DNA from: Halorubrum salinum | GTDB taxonomy: Archaea; Halobacteriota; Halobacteria; Halobacteriales; Haloferacaceae | DNA: 64,000 bases | Reading direction: 5' to 3' | Assembly (NCBI RefSeq): GCF_024494575.1 | Contig: NZ_JANHDO010000006.1 | Coordinates: 91,298-155,297, forward strand | Shown here: piece after piece, positions 15,763-27,100 of the stretch | How the letters are laid out: each line of letters starts with the position of its first letter | Position numbering within the stretch: the stretch's first letter is position 1 | Translations under genes and position numbers: made by a program | The notes under the pieces: model-generated | Database searches by the model: none | Seen by the model: the letters and a program-made list of their open reading frames with translations, nothing else | Told to the model about the DNA's origin: nothing

Positions 15763-17883
15763 ATGAGTAGGAGGAGTCTGTCTGGGACGATTCATGAAAT
15801 TCCGTTTCAAGGCGGGTCGCTTGTGCCGTATCTCGTTGACCTGTATGAGCGATTGCAGGAGGACTATGATACGAAGGATATTCTCGTCCTCAAACGGCTT
15901 CCGACTGGTATCGCAGATCTCACCCAGTCACTCGGTGATGAGTTGGATCTGATCGGTGTCCCAAACGTCCAGTCGGTCGCATTTCATGCTCGAAACTTGC
16001 TCGCCCGCGAGACATCGCTGGACATTATTTCATATGAAGAGCGTATCGAGTTTCTCGCGCTGGTCATTGACCAGCACGACTGGGATCATGAGTATTTCGA
16101 GGGACCATCCGAGTTGGATTCTTTCGGTCGAGATGTGGGGCAAATCCTAATGGATGCCACCTGGCAAGGTGGTTTCGACATTGACGGAACGGGGGAATAC
16201 GATGATTTCCTGACCGAGTTAGCGTCTATCAACGAACGCTTCCATGATCGGCTCGACGAGCGCGGGCAAACCGAGCGGGCGAGAGTGCTCCAGAACGCGT
16301 TGGAGACGATTGAGGATCCAGATGTCTTGGCAGAGGCGCAACGCGAGTATGACGCCATCATTGTAGCTGAATTCGAGGAATTCAATTCGATTGAACGCAC
16401 CTACTTGAGCTACCTAGCTGAATCTGCAGAGCTCGTGTGTCTCGCAGAATCGGATTCGAGTATCGAGCGCGTGTGGAGCGAACCCGGTGAAAGCACAGCT
16501 GAGAGTAGCGGTCTCGAGAGTCCTACAGAACCCCTTACAACAGAGAGGGATCTAAACCAGGCACATTCAAAAATCGCTGAGCACCTTGCCACTGGAAAAG
16601 AGATAGCTACCGACGATGAGTCTCTCGCCGACGATACGTATTTGATTCAGGAGCTAACGTTCGAGGAACAGCTCCAGACGGTCGCAAATGAAATCGAGTA
16701 TCTCCGGCATAAGCATGATCTCCGGTACGACGAAATCGGCGTCTTGCTAAAGGATGCAAATGGACCGATACCGGAAGCGCGCCATGCTCTACAACATTCT
16801 GGGATCCCTGTTGCATCCGCGACAGTGCTTGGCCTTGATCAGGACCCCTCCGTTCGAGAGCTACACGGGCTTGCGACATATATTCATGAGCAGTCGGACA
16901 CGGCACAGACGCTACTGACGACTCGACTCGACATCGAACCCGATACACTGGATGCTATTGTCGAAGACGTCCGCTCAAACCAGAGCTTAGTCGGGCAACT
17001 CGAAGCGTGGATCCGGCTTACCCAACTCAAAGACCGAATCGCGAAGACCGAAGAAGAGGCGAAGGCAAAAAATCAGTTTTCGCATGTGGAGATGTTACTC
17101 GAGGTGGCCGAGTTCGTCGATGACGCTGATTATTTGGATGCGACTTGGCCCCGGTTCAACTCGATTCTTGAACGGACGGTGACGGATTACCAGACCTCGA
17201 GTCACTCGGATGATCTTGATGTCGAAGAGGGAGGCGTGTTGGTGGACACAGTCAACGTATTGAAAAACGATCAGCGGAAGGCCGTCTTCCTCCTCAACGT
17301 CGTTGAAGGAGAATACCCAGAAGGGCTCGCACTGACCCCACTGTTCCCGACCGCCTGGCTGCGAAAGATGACTGGCTTCCCGAATGTGACGGATGTCTCT
17401 CCGGAGACGGTTACAGACACGTTCCGACCAGCAGAGATGGAAGCAGTGTCGCCACTCAACGAATACTACCGGCAATTGGACAGACGGAAACTTGCAATCG
17501 GGGCCCGATCTGCACAGGACCACCTCTATTTCTGCACCTATGAAGCGGACAGCGATACCCTTGACCGTACATACCAGCCGTCTCGGTATCTTCGGCAGAT
17601 CACTGACACCCTACAGATCCCGCAGATTGGCGAGGGTGAATACGAACGTGACGTCTACACGACTGGAAACGTGTCGCGAATTATCCTCGAACAGCCATGG
17701 GAGCAACTCGAAGCTGTCCGCGCTGCTGCATCAATTGGTGATCAAGATGTTGCGCTTGAAGATGCAGAGCAGCTCTTTGGCGCAATACAGAGCCTTATCG
17801 AATCAGCTGAGATCGACCCGCGGTTTTCTGATGCGGTTTATCGCCAGATAGAGATGGCTCGTGGGGAGGTTGGTGACCAATGA
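15763..17883 (+). CDS. AddB-like helicase-fold subunit without ATPase or nuclease motifs
   Basis: 706 residues from the ATG at 15763 (MSRRSLSGTIHEIPFQGGS); an in-frame ATG at 15694 would add 23 residues. The whole length resembles the helicase-like part of AddB/RexB: an N-terminal region beginning GGSLVPYLVDLYERLQEDYD, a middle LQTVANEIEYLRHKHDLRYD followed by EIGVLLKD, and a late block KAVFLLNVVEGEYPEG with RRKLAIGARSAQDHLYFCTY, the equivalent of UvrD motifs V-VI. No G-x-G-K-T loop is visible, consistent with an inactive helicase scaffold. The nuclease domain that normally ends AddB is a separate gene overlapping by 4 bases (ATGA). Confidence 0.7.
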   Translation: MSRRSLSGTIHEIPFQGGSLVPYLVDLYERLQEDYDTKDILVLKRLPTGIADLTQSLGDELDLIGVPNVQSVAFHARNLLARETSLDIISYEERIEFLALVIDQHDWDHEYFEGPSELDSFGRDVGQILMDATWQGGFDIDGTGEYDDFLTELASINERFHDRLDERGQTERARVLQNALETIEDPDVLAEAQREYDAIIVAEFEEFNSIERTYLSYLAESAELVCLAESDSSIERVWSEPGESTAESSGLESPTEPLTTERDLNQAHSKIAEHLATGKEIATDDESLADDTYLIQELTFEEQLQTVANEIEYLRHKHDLRYDEIGVLLKDANGPIPEARHALQHSGIPVASATVLGLDQDPSVRELHGLATYIHEQSDTAQTLLTTRLDIEPDTLDAIVEDVRSNQSLVGQLEAWIRLTQLKDRIAKTEEEAKAKNQFSHVEMLLEVAEFVDDADYLDATWPRFNSILERTVTDYQTSSHSDDLDVEEGGVLVDTVNVLKNDQRKAVFLLNVVEGEYPEGLALTPLFPTAWLRKMTGFPNVTDVSPETVTDTFRPAEMEAVSPLNEYYRQLDRRKLAIGARSAQDHLYFCTYEADSDTLDRTYQPSRYLRQITDTLQIPQIGEGEYERDVYTTGNVSRIILEQPWEQLEAVRAAASIGDQDVALEDAEQLFGAIQSLIESAEIDPRFSDAVYRQIEMARGEVGDQ

Positions 17884-18779
17884 GTGCTGAAATGCTGGAT
17901 TTCGATCAGATTGAGACATACCTTGCGTGTCCACAGAAGTGGGAGTATACACATGCGCTCGAAATCCGACCCGAAGAGAATACACAAAGTTTCAATCGGC
18001 GTGGAAAGCTTCTGCGAATAGCGTTACTGACCACATTCAATTCGGTTGAGGGAAGCAGTGAGGCGGCAGCACAGATGGCGATAAACTTTGTCGACCGACA
18101 GTGGGATCGGTTTACCGACGACGGGCTCTACCTGTCTGACCGGCAGGAAGAATTCGATAAGTCAGTCACAAAGCGAGCTCTGCAGACATACCTTGAGAAC
18201 TATTGGGACGATCACCTGTCATCGGCCGTCGAACATGGCACAGCAACTGGGATCCAGGTGGCCGGGAGAACAGTAAAAACGGGGGTTGACTTGCTTAGTA
18301 GGCAGAATAACGGTCACTTCGTTGTCTATGACTATGTTCCAACGCTTCGTGGCATTACGTTCTCTCACCCACAAGAGAACAAAGCAGACCAATACCTTAC
18401 GCAAGAGGAGTATAGCGGTGGATATATCTCATCGATACTTCGGGCTGAGTTGGCGATTAGGGGGGTAAGTGAGGACCAAGACGTCGATACTAATGATGTG
18501 AGCTATGTCGTTGTTGGGCTTCATGAGTCAGTGACGACGACTGACGGCAGTGGTATCGATGGCGTCGCTGTGGAGCCAGAACTGCGAGATCTTACAGAGT
18601 GGCATTCTGAATACAGTGAGTCGAATCACGAATTACTGGAAGCAACTGTGAGTAACATTACCCAAGCGGATACGACGATCCCGGAGTCATGGAGGTCTGG
18701 CCTACTCCAATCAACCTGTCGGTACTGTGAATACAAAGACATGTGTAAACCACGCTTCAATTGGGGGGTCGAGTTCTAA
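17880..18779 (+). CDS. AddB-type Fe-S nuclease-domain protein, catalytic Lys missing
   Basis: 299 residues corresponding to the C-terminal nuclease domain of AddB. A first Cys in QIETYLACPQKWEYTHAL and a closing STCRYCEYKDMCKP give the C / C-x2-C-x5-C iron-sulphur arrangement of AddB and Cas4. In the PD-(D/E)XK core, the segment TVKTGVDLLSRQNNGHFVVY is followed by DYVPT where active enzymes have D-Y-K, so the catalytic Lys appears replaced by Val. It is probably a structural or DNA-loading domain, or an enzyme with altered chemistry. It overlaps the upstream gene by 4 bases and the AddA-like gene by 1 base (TAATG), so the three form one coupled operon. Confidence 0.75.
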   Translation: MSAEMLDFDQIETYLACPQKWEYTHALEIRPEENTQSFNRRGKLLRIALLTTFNSVEGSSEAAAQMAINFVDRQWDRFTDDGLYLSDRQEEFDKSVTKRALQTYLENYWDDHLSSAVEHGTATGIQVAGRTVKTGVDLLSRQNNGHFVVYDYVPTLRGITFSHPQENKADQYLTQEEYSGGYISSILRAELAIRGVSEDQDVDTNDVSYVVVGLHESVTTTDGSGIDGVAVEPELRDLTEWHSEYSESNHELLEATVSNITQADTTIPESWRSGLLQSTCRYCEYKDMCKPRFNWGVEF

Positions 18780-21700
18780 TGTCGGAGCCAGAGTCGGATA
18801 CAGACGATATCGATCCAAAGGGGAATCAGCCAGCGGTTATCGAGTCGGACGAATCCCAAATCCGCGTAAATGCCGGGGCTGGGACCGGTAAAACCTCCAC
18901 CATGGTCTGGAAGATCGAACGCCAGATCAAAGAGCAAGGGGCGAACCCAGAACGGATCCTCGCACTGACGTTTGCGAACAAGGCGGCAACGAACGTCGAA
19001 ACACGAGTGGCTGAAGAGCTGGACTCAACGCTTGGCTACAATATCTCTTCATACACCTATCACTCGTTTTGTCATCAGCTTCTCAACGAGTACGCATACT
19101 ACACAGACCACCCACCGGATTTCGAGCTGATTACTGAGAGCACAAGTGCGACGCTCATACAGGAGATAGTACAAAAGATCGACTTCGACCTTATCGAACC
19201 GATGACGCCAGGAAGTGACGGCACTCGAGATAACATCCTCGAAGATACACTCGATTTTATCGGCGAGATCAAACGCTCGGGCCATTCTCCTGATGATGTC
19301 GAATCGGTGCTTCCAGCCCAGTCTGACGTGATGCGAGCACACCGGGCTGTCCAAGAGATCCAACACACTAGTGAGACACTCTGGGATCTGGATACACTCT
19401 TTGCCGATGGTGGTAGTGCAGGCCCCCGGATGAAACAATGGTTGATCGATCTTCGTAAAGAGCTACGGGCGATTATAGATGAATTCGATGGAGAATCCGA
19501 ATTTTTGACTGAGATTGCAGACTATCTCTGGGAGTTCGAGGAGACAGTCGAGTATGTTCAGGAGCATCTCCGCCGAGACGGTCTGTCTGGGTCAAACGCA
19601 ACGCTCGCTGCGTCACTTTTTACTGGTCATCCGAATTCGAATCGGTTCCAGGTAATCGATCAGAACCCGTTCATTCGACTCCAGGAATACGTCGATCTGT
19701 ACCGGAAGGCCCACGACTTCACTGAAGCCTACCGCATCTATGAACAGTCCCTCGAAGAGCGGAACGCACTCGATTATGATGGGCTGATCCAGAGCGCTGC
19801 AGAGCTCCTCAACGACGATACCGTCGGCGATGAGATCCGAGCCGAATGGGACTACGTCTACTGTGACGAGTTTCAGGACACCCACCATGCAGAGCTCGAC
19901 GTTGTTGACGCCCTTGGGCAAGATTCGGATGTGCTCGTGATCGGAGACACTGATCAGGCGATCTATGAGTGGCGAGGGACGAGCCCGGGGAATCTGGAAG
20001 ATCTAACCGATATCTTCCCAGACATCACGTCGATAGATCTGAACCTTAATTTCCGCTCGTATCAGGGTATTCTGGACTTCACAGCGAATCTCGGTCACAC
20101 TGATGAACTGACGGCCCATCGTGGGCGAGGTGAGAATGAAGTTGTGAAGGTCGATGGCTACCCTGATCGGGAGGCTCAAGCTGAACAAGTCGCCTCGACC
20201 GTCTCCCATCTATTACAAGGCCGGTTCGATGAGATCGACCAGTACGAGAAAGATGAAATCGCAGTCATTGTCCGGAAGAACAGCCATGCTCGGACTGTCG
20301 CCGAACAGCTCGACGCTGAGAGTATCCCATTCTCGGTCTCCACAAATTCAGATGGTGAGCAGTCCCCTGGTGTGGAGACTGTCCTCTCCTACTTCCGACT
20401 CTTAGTTGATCACCACGACGACACGAATCTCTATCGAGTGCTCCTACATCTCTATGGCCTGCCAGAGTCCGATCTCCGGCTGCTGAGTCAGGAGGACGAT
20501 GGGCTCTATGACTCACTGGTTGATGCTGATCCGAGCGATTTTGCTGCATCAGAGCGGGTAGAGCGGGCAATTTCAGACATTACCTATCTGCAGAAAGCTC
20601 GGAAAACCAGTTCGCTGAGTGGGTTTTATGAGAAGTTCCTTGACCGAACCAAGATCCAGTGGTATCTCACAGAAGATGAGCGGCAAGATCTAGCCCAACT
20701 TGAGAACAAAATCGAAGGTTACGACGACAAGGGGATTCAGTCGATGCTGACGAGTGACTTCGTTGACCACCTCGACCTACAGGAGACGATCTCTCGTGAG
20801 ACGATTGAGGGTCGTATCGAATCAGCCGAAAAAGTCGATGACAAAGTAAATCTGATGACGGTCCACGGGGCCAAGGGGCTCGATTTCGAGGTTGTGTTGA
20901 TTCCTTACCTCTCGGATGATGAGTGGCCGAGCGTTCCAGGGAATCACGCTGAGATAAACTTCTGTTACGATGTCCTTCAAAAGAAGATGGACGGCAATAA
21001 TGAAGACTGGCTGACTACAGATCTCGCGGACCTCCATGAAGAATGGCGGACGCTCCACGTTGCGATCACCCGAGCGAAAGAACACCTGTTCTTCTACGGA
21101 AACAGTGGTGAACCCGATGACAATCAAGTGGCGGCTGGTGAGATCGATCAGTACCTCGGAAACGGGATTGAATGGAGCGTTAGCGGCGCAAAAATGAACC
21201 TCTGGAGTGCGCTGACGAGCAGTTTCGAGCAACTCAAAGATGAGCACCCACAGTCCGCGATCGACCTAACAGACGTCGTCAACGACCGCACTATTGAGAC
21301 GAAAGAGAATATCACGTACTGGGGGAACGTGGTCGATCCCGGGGAAGCAGAATCCCAACTGCTGGATTTTGCCGGGCAGCTCCGTGCTGGCGAACTTGAT
21401 CCAGTGGATCCGACGGACTTCGACCTTCGAGCGAACCCAGGCAGTGTCGACATAGAGCAGAAAATCGCGCGTGAGCACAGCCACTCCTCGCTCGAGACGT
21501 TCAAATCCTGTCCTCGCCGCCATTATCTTGACCATGTTGTGTATGCGTTCGATGATTCAGGGCTAGTAGATACTTCAGGTGACGCGGAGTCATCGGATCC
21601 GCAGATCGATTATGCAGCGGTTGGGACACTGTTCCACGACGTCGCTGAAGAGGCATATTGGCACAACTATACCGCGAAAGATGAGTGGATCAGCGCCGTT

Positions 21701-22240
21701 GACAGACTCGGAACCCGCCGGGGGCTCTCGGATCGCGAACGGGTCCGTGCCAAAGACGGGGTCAACCGATTCTTCACTACTCCTGTGCCCGGGTGGACAC
21801 AACATGCAGCAGAGTGGCCGTTTGTTCTTGAAGGGTATCTCGAGGATATCGGCGGTGTTGTGAAGGGGTATATTGACGGGATCTATCGGAATCCGGCTGG
21901 TGAGTTGGTGGTCCTAGATTACAAGAACACCAAAGAAAGAAAAGACGTTACAGAAAGCTACCAGTTGTTGCTCTACTTAGAGGCACTCAACGAGCGGCTT
22001 TCCGATGAGGAAGCCACACAGGCCGGCTATGTGTACGTCGGGGAGGCTGGTCCGGAAGTTGACCTATACGATTATGAGGAGCTGCTTGAGTTCCGTGATG
22101 ACCTCCACGCTGACCTTCGTGCGGCAGATGTCAGCTCCTATGGAGACCCGGACAGTGGCCTCATTTGTGCGGAGTGTCTGCATCACTCGCTTGGGTGTGC
22201 CGACCCAGGATGGGACCGACGGCCCGAAGCGAATCAGTAG
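18779..22240 (+). CDS. AddA-like UvrD helicase fused to Fe-S PD-(D/E)XK nuclease
   Basis: 1153 residues from the ATG at 18779 (MSEPESDTDD). Superfamily 1A helicase motifs are present: Walker A NAGAGTGKTS (33-40), motif Ia ILALTFANKAA, Walker B YCDEFQDTHHAE, motif III VIGDTDQAIYEWRG, motif IV LNLNFRSYQGI, motif V VMTVHGAKGLDFE and motif VI LHVAITRAKEHLF. The C-terminal quarter is a RecB-like nuclease: GYIDGIYRNPAG then VVLDYKNTKE carries the Asp/Lys pair, and Cys residues in TFKSCPRRHYL and CAECLHHSLGC suggest an iron-sulphur cluster, unusual for AddA. With the two upstream genes it would form a double-strand-break resecting helicase-nuclease. Archaea normally use HerA-NurA-Mre11-Rad50, so transfer is likely. 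Confidence 0.88.
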   Translation: MSEPESDTDDIDPKGNQPAVIESDESQIRVNAGAGTGKTSTMVWKIERQIKEQGANPERILALTFANKAATNVETRVAEELDSTLGYNISSYTYHSFCHQLLNEYAYYTDHPPDFELITESTSATLIQEIVQKIDFDLIEPMTPGSDGTRDNILEDTLDFIGEIKRSGHSPDDVESVLPAQSDVMRAHRAVQEIQHTSETLWDLDTLFADGGSAGPRMKQWLIDLRKELRAIIDEFDGESEFLTEIADYLWEFEETVEYVQEHLRRDGLSGSNATLAASLFTGHPNSNRFQVIDQNPFIRLQEYVDLYRKAHDFTEAYRIYEQSLEERNALDYDGLIQSAAELLNDDTVGDEIRAEWDYVYCDEFQDTHHAELDVVDALGQDSDVLVIGDTDQAIYEWRGTSPGNLEDLTDIFPDITSIDLNLNFRSYQGILDFTANLGHTDELTAHRGRGENEVVKVDGYPDREAQAEQVASTVSHLLQGRFDEIDQYEKDEIAVIVRKNSHARTVAEQLDAESIPFSVSTNSDGEQSPGVETVLSYFRLLVDHHDDTNLYRVLLHLYGLPESDLRLLSQEDDGLYDSLVDADPSDFAASERVERAISDITYLQKARKTSSLSGFYEKFLDRTKIQWYLTEDERQDLAQLENKIEGYDDKGIQSMLTSDFVDHLDLQETISRETIEGRIESAEKVDDKVNLMTVHGAKGLDFEVVLIPYLSDDEWPSVPGNHAEINFCYDVLQKKMDGNNEDWLTTDLADLHEEWRTLHVAITRAKEHLFFYGNSGEPDDNQVAAGEIDQYLGNGIEWSVSGAKMNLWSALTSSFEQLKDEHPQSAIDLTDVVNDRTIETKENITYWGNVVDPGEAESQLLDFAGQLRAGELDPVDPTDFDLRANPGSVDIEQKIAREHSHSSLETFKSCPRRHYLDHVVYAFDDSGLVDTSGDAESSDPQIDYAAVGTLFHDVAEEAYWHNYTAKDEWISAVDRLGTRRGLSDRERVRAKDGVNRFFTTPVPGWTQHAAEWPFVLEGYLEDIGGVVKGYIDGIYRNPAGELVVLDYKNTKERKDVTESYQLLLYLEALNERLSDEEATQAGYVYVGEAGPEVDLYDYEELLEFRDDLHADLRAADVSSYGDPDSGLICAECLHHSLGCADPGWDRRPEANQ

Positions 22241-22304
22241 AAGCCCACAACACACAATCTCATAAATCGCTATTTGACTACCGAAATTGTATCGCTACCA
22301 TCTG

Positions 22305-24146
22305 TTAGAGGAATCCGTTGATTTCTTCGTTATCAAACGGCCCGCCGAACAAGACGGAGCGGCTTAGATTGTTGTTTGAATTGGCACAGGTGATGTTCGA
22401 GAGGAAGAGGCAGTCCTCGCATGCACAGTTATGATCAGTTCGGCAGATGGTGTCATAGGTACAGAACTCCGCCTCTTCGATCTGTGCCATGACATCCAGA
22501 AATCGCTCTTCAAACAGAGTAAAAATAGATCCAAGACTGTAGTCCGTATCTGCTCGTTTATAGATCACTGTCGAGAGTGTCCTTGGGAGCAGATGCTCGA
22601 CCAAACTCTCACGTCCGTATCCCGAGAGTGCCCCAATCGCGTCAATAACTGCATGCGAGTAGGTATGCAACAGCGTGTACACCGCACGTGATACGGGATC
22701 AGTTTCTGGATCGATGGTGCCGAACCGACCAGGATCCGTTACTTGCGAGAGGAACCATCTATCGAGATCATCAATCGCCAACTCGCCGGTGAAGTTCTCG
22801 CTGACCCACTCACGCACTGCTGTCTTATCGAGTGACAACACGACGGCTTCGGCATCATTTGTTCGAGCGAAGATCTGCCCCTCAGCCCACTCACCACTAC
22901 GGAACAGATTCAGGGCCGGCGGAACCGCATCATCGTCCGGCGTTTCATCGCCGCCGAATCCGCCGGTGGGCTCCGGCGATAACCGCGTATATCCATACGT
23001 CACGGTGGTGATTGGGAAATTCTTCACCAATCTGACTTGCGAGAGATTGCGCCGATCACGTTCGGTGATGTACTCATCAATCTGATCACTTTCGAGGTGC
23101 GTGTCGATAGCCCCTGACTGGAGCTCCTCAAACGTGTAGGAGTAGATATAGTCTGCTTCGTCGTACGAATCATTCGTGATCGAGAGGTACTCAAAGAGCT
23201 CCTCGCTCAGTTTAACCTGTTCCTGTTCGTCGAAGACGTCCCGTAAGAAGGCAGCTGTCTCGTCGCGATGTTCGGTGATATCGACTTCAAGACGCTCCTT
23301 TGCCATTTTACGAGCTTCTTCGTTTGATTCTGCTTCTCCTTGTTGGAGCAGATCCATCGCAAGATCCATCACTGTGTCGGGGTCGGGTTCACCCAGTTCA
23401 GAATCATCGAGCAGGTAATCGCTCACGATCTCAACCTGAAACCGGTCGTTAGTATGGAGTGTGTCGAGATCCTGCCGAACGTTCACCAGCGTTTGGGTCT
23501 GAGGGTAGAAGGTCGTCGACGCTGAATGGGGGAGTGTCCGGAGATCGTTCCGATCACAGGTAGCGTTGAGGCATTTTCCGCCGTGGAAATCCTTCGTGTA
23601 GTCACACCCGGGATTCGTGCAGCGCCAGTACGAATCCGAGAGCTTGACGCCGCTCTCTCGGAATTCCATGCCTGTACCACAGTGATCCGGGACAAGGATG
23701 TCCTGAATCTGGCCACAGGAACAGACGGCGGCGAACCGCATTTGATGATGATCGTGGAGGGCGTCGCCACAGCGCTCGCAGTTGATCGTATTTCCAGTGC
23801 CAGTAAAATCTTTAACATCATTATAGTGGAACTGATTTGCAGTTCCGCAGTTTCCACAGGCGAATACTCTCGGGAACACCTCGAAGTTCGCACTCCCTGG
23901 TTGAATGATGTCAATCGCCGTTTCGTTGAAATCCATCTGTTCCCAGTTGTCCCATTTGCTGGCGTGGCGCTTGACCCGGCGGAAGATATACTGGCTGGGA
24001 AGATTGGGCGTGATTGGCTGCCCGCGGTCGTCATAGTCCTGATTGACGTATCCGATGAGCCCACTGAGATTCGTTTCAGAGTGATTGAACGTCGCCCCTG
24101 GGAGAAAGTCATACAGGAACTTCGACTTCTTGCGCTCCATCGTCAT
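22305..24146 (-). CDS. drmB: DrmB-like protein (zinc-binding, DUF1998)
   Basis: 613 residues. The N-terminal third has several zinc ribbons (CGNCGTANQFHY, CERCGDALHDHH, AAVCSCGQ, WRCTNPGCDY). The C-terminal region is the DUF1998 domain with LLHTYSHAVIDAIGALSGYG and a Cys cluster (FCTYDTICRTDHNCACEDC, then CANSNNN). DrmB is one of the two core DISARM proteins and forms a complex with the DrmA helicase. It overlaps the drmA-like gene start-to-stop by one base in the order drmE-drmA-drmB. It converges on the AddA-like gene with a 64-base gap. No phospholipase-D nuclease (DrmC) or methylase follows. Confidence 0.85.
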   Translation of the reverse strand: MTMERKKSKFLYDFLPGATFNHSETNLSGLIGYVNQDYDDRGQPITPNLPSQYIFRRVKRHASKWDNWEQMDFNETAIDIIQPGSANFEVFPRVFACGNCGTANQFHYNDVKDFTGTGNTINCERCGDALHDHHQMRFAAVCSCGQIQDILVPDHCGTGMEFRESGVKLSDSYWRCTNPGCDYTKDFHGGKCLNATCDRNDLRTLPHSASTTFYPQTQTLVNVRQDLDTLHTNDRFQVEIVSDYLLDDSELGEPDPDTVMDLAMDLLQQGEAESNEEARKMAKERLEVDITEHRDETAAFLRDVFDEQEQVKLSEELFEYLSITNDSYDEADYIYSYTFEELQSGAIDTHLESDQIDEYITERDRRNLSQVRLVKNFPITTVTYGYTRLSPEPTGGFGGDETPDDDAVPPALNLFRSGEWAEGQIFARTNDAEAVVLSLDKTAVREWVSENFTGELAIDDLDRWFLSQVTDPGRFGTIDPETDPVSRAVYTLLHTYSHAVIDAIGALSGYGRESLVEHLLPRTLSTVIYKRADTDYSLGSIFTLFEERFLDVMAQIEEAEFCTYDTICRTDHNCACEDCLFLSNITCANSNNNLSRSVLFGGPFDNEEINGFL

Positions 24147-27100
24147 TATTGCTCACCCTCCGTGAGACGCTGGATGAACTCTTGATTGTTGTACTGCGGT
24201 GTGATTTCGCCTTGTTCACCGATATCTCGGAGGTTCTGCATTGGCTCGTTCCCTTGTGGGAATTCTGGGTAGTGCATTTCGCCGAGTTTGTTTTTCCAAT
24301 ATCGCCAGACGTCCCGAACACGAGCTTCAACTTGGTCCTCGAAATACCGATTCACGTCCTCACCGCGGTCTAACCCATACGCTGCTTTGAGATCCGCGAT
24401 GAATGTTTCCTCGGTGATCTCGGGATACTGGTCTTCTGTCATAAGCTTGTAGAGGTGTGATGCTTTCTGGACGTTGGCGCGCTCCGTGTCGCCATCCTCG
24501 CTGATCTCATACTTGCGGTACATTTCTGGCCGGTATCTCTGTAAGAGAATGCTGCTGAAAATTCCAGTAAATGTCCGGTCAATTCCGAACTTCGCCCATC
24601 GATCGATCGGCACTGGCTCGACAGTTCGATCCAGATACTGGTGCATCTTTTCGAAGTACCGGAACCGGTGTTTGTCTCGCTCCTTGATCGGGTCGAAGAC
24701 GTCCAAAACGAATCCAGGTGTGTCAGCTTGCCGGCCGACACGGCTACTGGATTGGATGTACTGGAACGTCTTTCGTGGATACCCGAAGAATAGCATGAGG
24801 TTGAATCGGTCGACGTCAATACCGTGGCCGATAAAACTCGTCGAGGGCACGGTATCGATACGCTCCTCGAAAGGAATGTCACCGGGGTCCTCGAGCTGTT
24901 CGAGGAATTCTGGATCTTCCGTGTCAGCAGTCAACTGTCGCTCGATAAGGGGATCTTCATATCCGTCTCGCTTGAGCTTTGGATTGACGTATTTCGCGAT
25001 ATTCTCCCGGTAGCGGTCTTTTCGGGTTTTGTTATTGAAGTAGACGAGCGATGTTTCATAGAGATCCAGAAGGTCTGCTTTCTCAGTCGGAGTGAGGGTG
25101 GTGACGCCGATTGCCTCTGCTAACTCAGCTGGCGGCATAGCGCGAAGATCGCGAATCACCTCATGCATGTCTGCAACGATATCGAGGACGGCGTAGAGAT
25201 GCGACCGGTTCGACGGCATGAGCCCGAGATACTCCCGCTCGACCGTCTCTGTCAGGTGCCCATAGAAGGTTTCTCCCTGCACTGGCCCATCGTTCGGAAA
25301 CCGAACTGCATCCCGTTGGAATAGATTGCGAATTTGGCGTTCATACTCGGAGATGGTCGCTGTCGATGTCACGATTTTCGGTGTCTTTCCATGGATCTGC
25401 TCACAGAGAGACAGATACGTCGTTTCATAGTGGGATGCGAAGGTCCCCAGCTCCTCGTTTAGCAAGTGTACCTCGTCGATCAGATGTAGTGTCGGGACTG
25501 GATCGTAGAACTCTGTAGATGTATCTTCAATCCGATCTTCACAGTCGAATAGATCCTTCTCCGAACAGGTTCCTGAATAGCCGTAACCGTGTACGGGACA
25601 ATATGTGGTGGTGTTGCCGAGGAGATTTGCAAATCGGGGCTGCATTCCCATAACGGAGATCTTGTCTAGGGACCCAAGCAGTATCGAGGGAATGTATCGG
25701 TAGATGTCTCGGTCGACGACGTAGAGTGGGATTTGCCCGATACAGTCGTCCCCGGAACAGTGGTGGAAGACACTGTTTTTCTCTACATCATATTCGACAG
25801 TGATCTCGCTATCACAGAGCGGGCACTCATCGAGTACCTTGCATTCTCGTTCGAGTTTCTCCTGACTCTGCTGGAACGCTTCTCTGAGGGTATCCCTGGC
25901 TGTCCCGATGGCGTTCGGTGTATCCTGTCCACCGACATAGAATCCGAGCGAGAATTCAGCACCGGTCCCATCAAACCAGGCCGGATCTCGGCGAATTTGT
26001 TCAGCGTAGAGCAGACTTTCGATGAAGCGATCTTTCTGTTGACGGCTCAGCAGCCGGAGCGGGAATCGAATCCAGGCGGTGACACCCTCGTTTTTCCCAC
26101 GAAGCCGGTCATAGAACAGATTGAATAAGATGAGCCCGAGGTAGGCTTCGGTCTTTCCCCCACCTGTTGGGAACCACAAGACATCTGCCATCTCGTCATA
26201 TTCTGTCTCTGCCCAGTCGTGCTCACGTTGAACGACTCCTGAGAGATTGCAGGTGACGAACACGAGCTGGAAGAGCCGCCAACCAGGGAACTCATGCTGA
26301 TTTGAATTCACCTGATTCATCGCCTGGAAGGCCTTGAGAGACCGTTCATCCCGACTGAGAATCTCGATCCCATGCTTAAACCGATCAATTTCAGCATGGA
26401 ATGTCTCGGCCGCAGCATCAAGCTCCTCAGCTTCTTCAGGTGTCAGATCCAGATCATCAATAATCTCAGACCGTCTCGTTGTCGTCCAGTCCTCGTAGTA
26501 CGCCTCCATCCCCTCCGCAATTGCTTCGAGCGTCGGGATCGCTGCACTCCCCGTTAGATCGTCGAAGTCCGTCTCGTAGCTGTCGTTGAATTCAAATTCG
26601 TAGACTGGCTCGGTCGGCACAGCCGTTGTCGACACTGTTGTCGGTGGTGATCCGACACCCGTTTCGATCGAACAGTTCCGTCCTTTGCCCCATACCTGCT
26701 GATCGTATCTGTAGTCTTCCGGAACGAGATCGAACGTATAGGGTTCGAGTTCACCTTCGACCTCGATCTGTGGATTAAAGACGAACGGATCGTCGGTCGT
26801 TTCGTTGCCTGCAATTGGCCGATTAATGATTTCGACAGTAAGCTGGCCATCGGATTCTCTCGAGACGAGACCAATGTTCCATTGGTAGTGATCGGTATCG
26901 ACGGTCGGAACATCCTCGGTAAGCTCTGAGAACTCCTCGGGCCCGATATCGAGAAGTTCAGGTGGGGAGAGACCGAGTTGCTCACCAACTTCCGGGGTTG
27001 GAGTTACGAGGTAGGATTGTGTCTGATCAGCGAACGCCTCGCGAACAGCATCACGCAGGCGTACTTCAACATCCTCAATCTCGCTGGGGAGGGAAAGCAA

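Noticed and set aside
15684..15770. 28-codon ORF ahead of the AddB-like gene (MSSDDSGYTSQKREKT)
   Set aside because: It overlaps the probable start of the AddB-like gene, has no recognisable feature and may be chance or a leader; not enough support to list.
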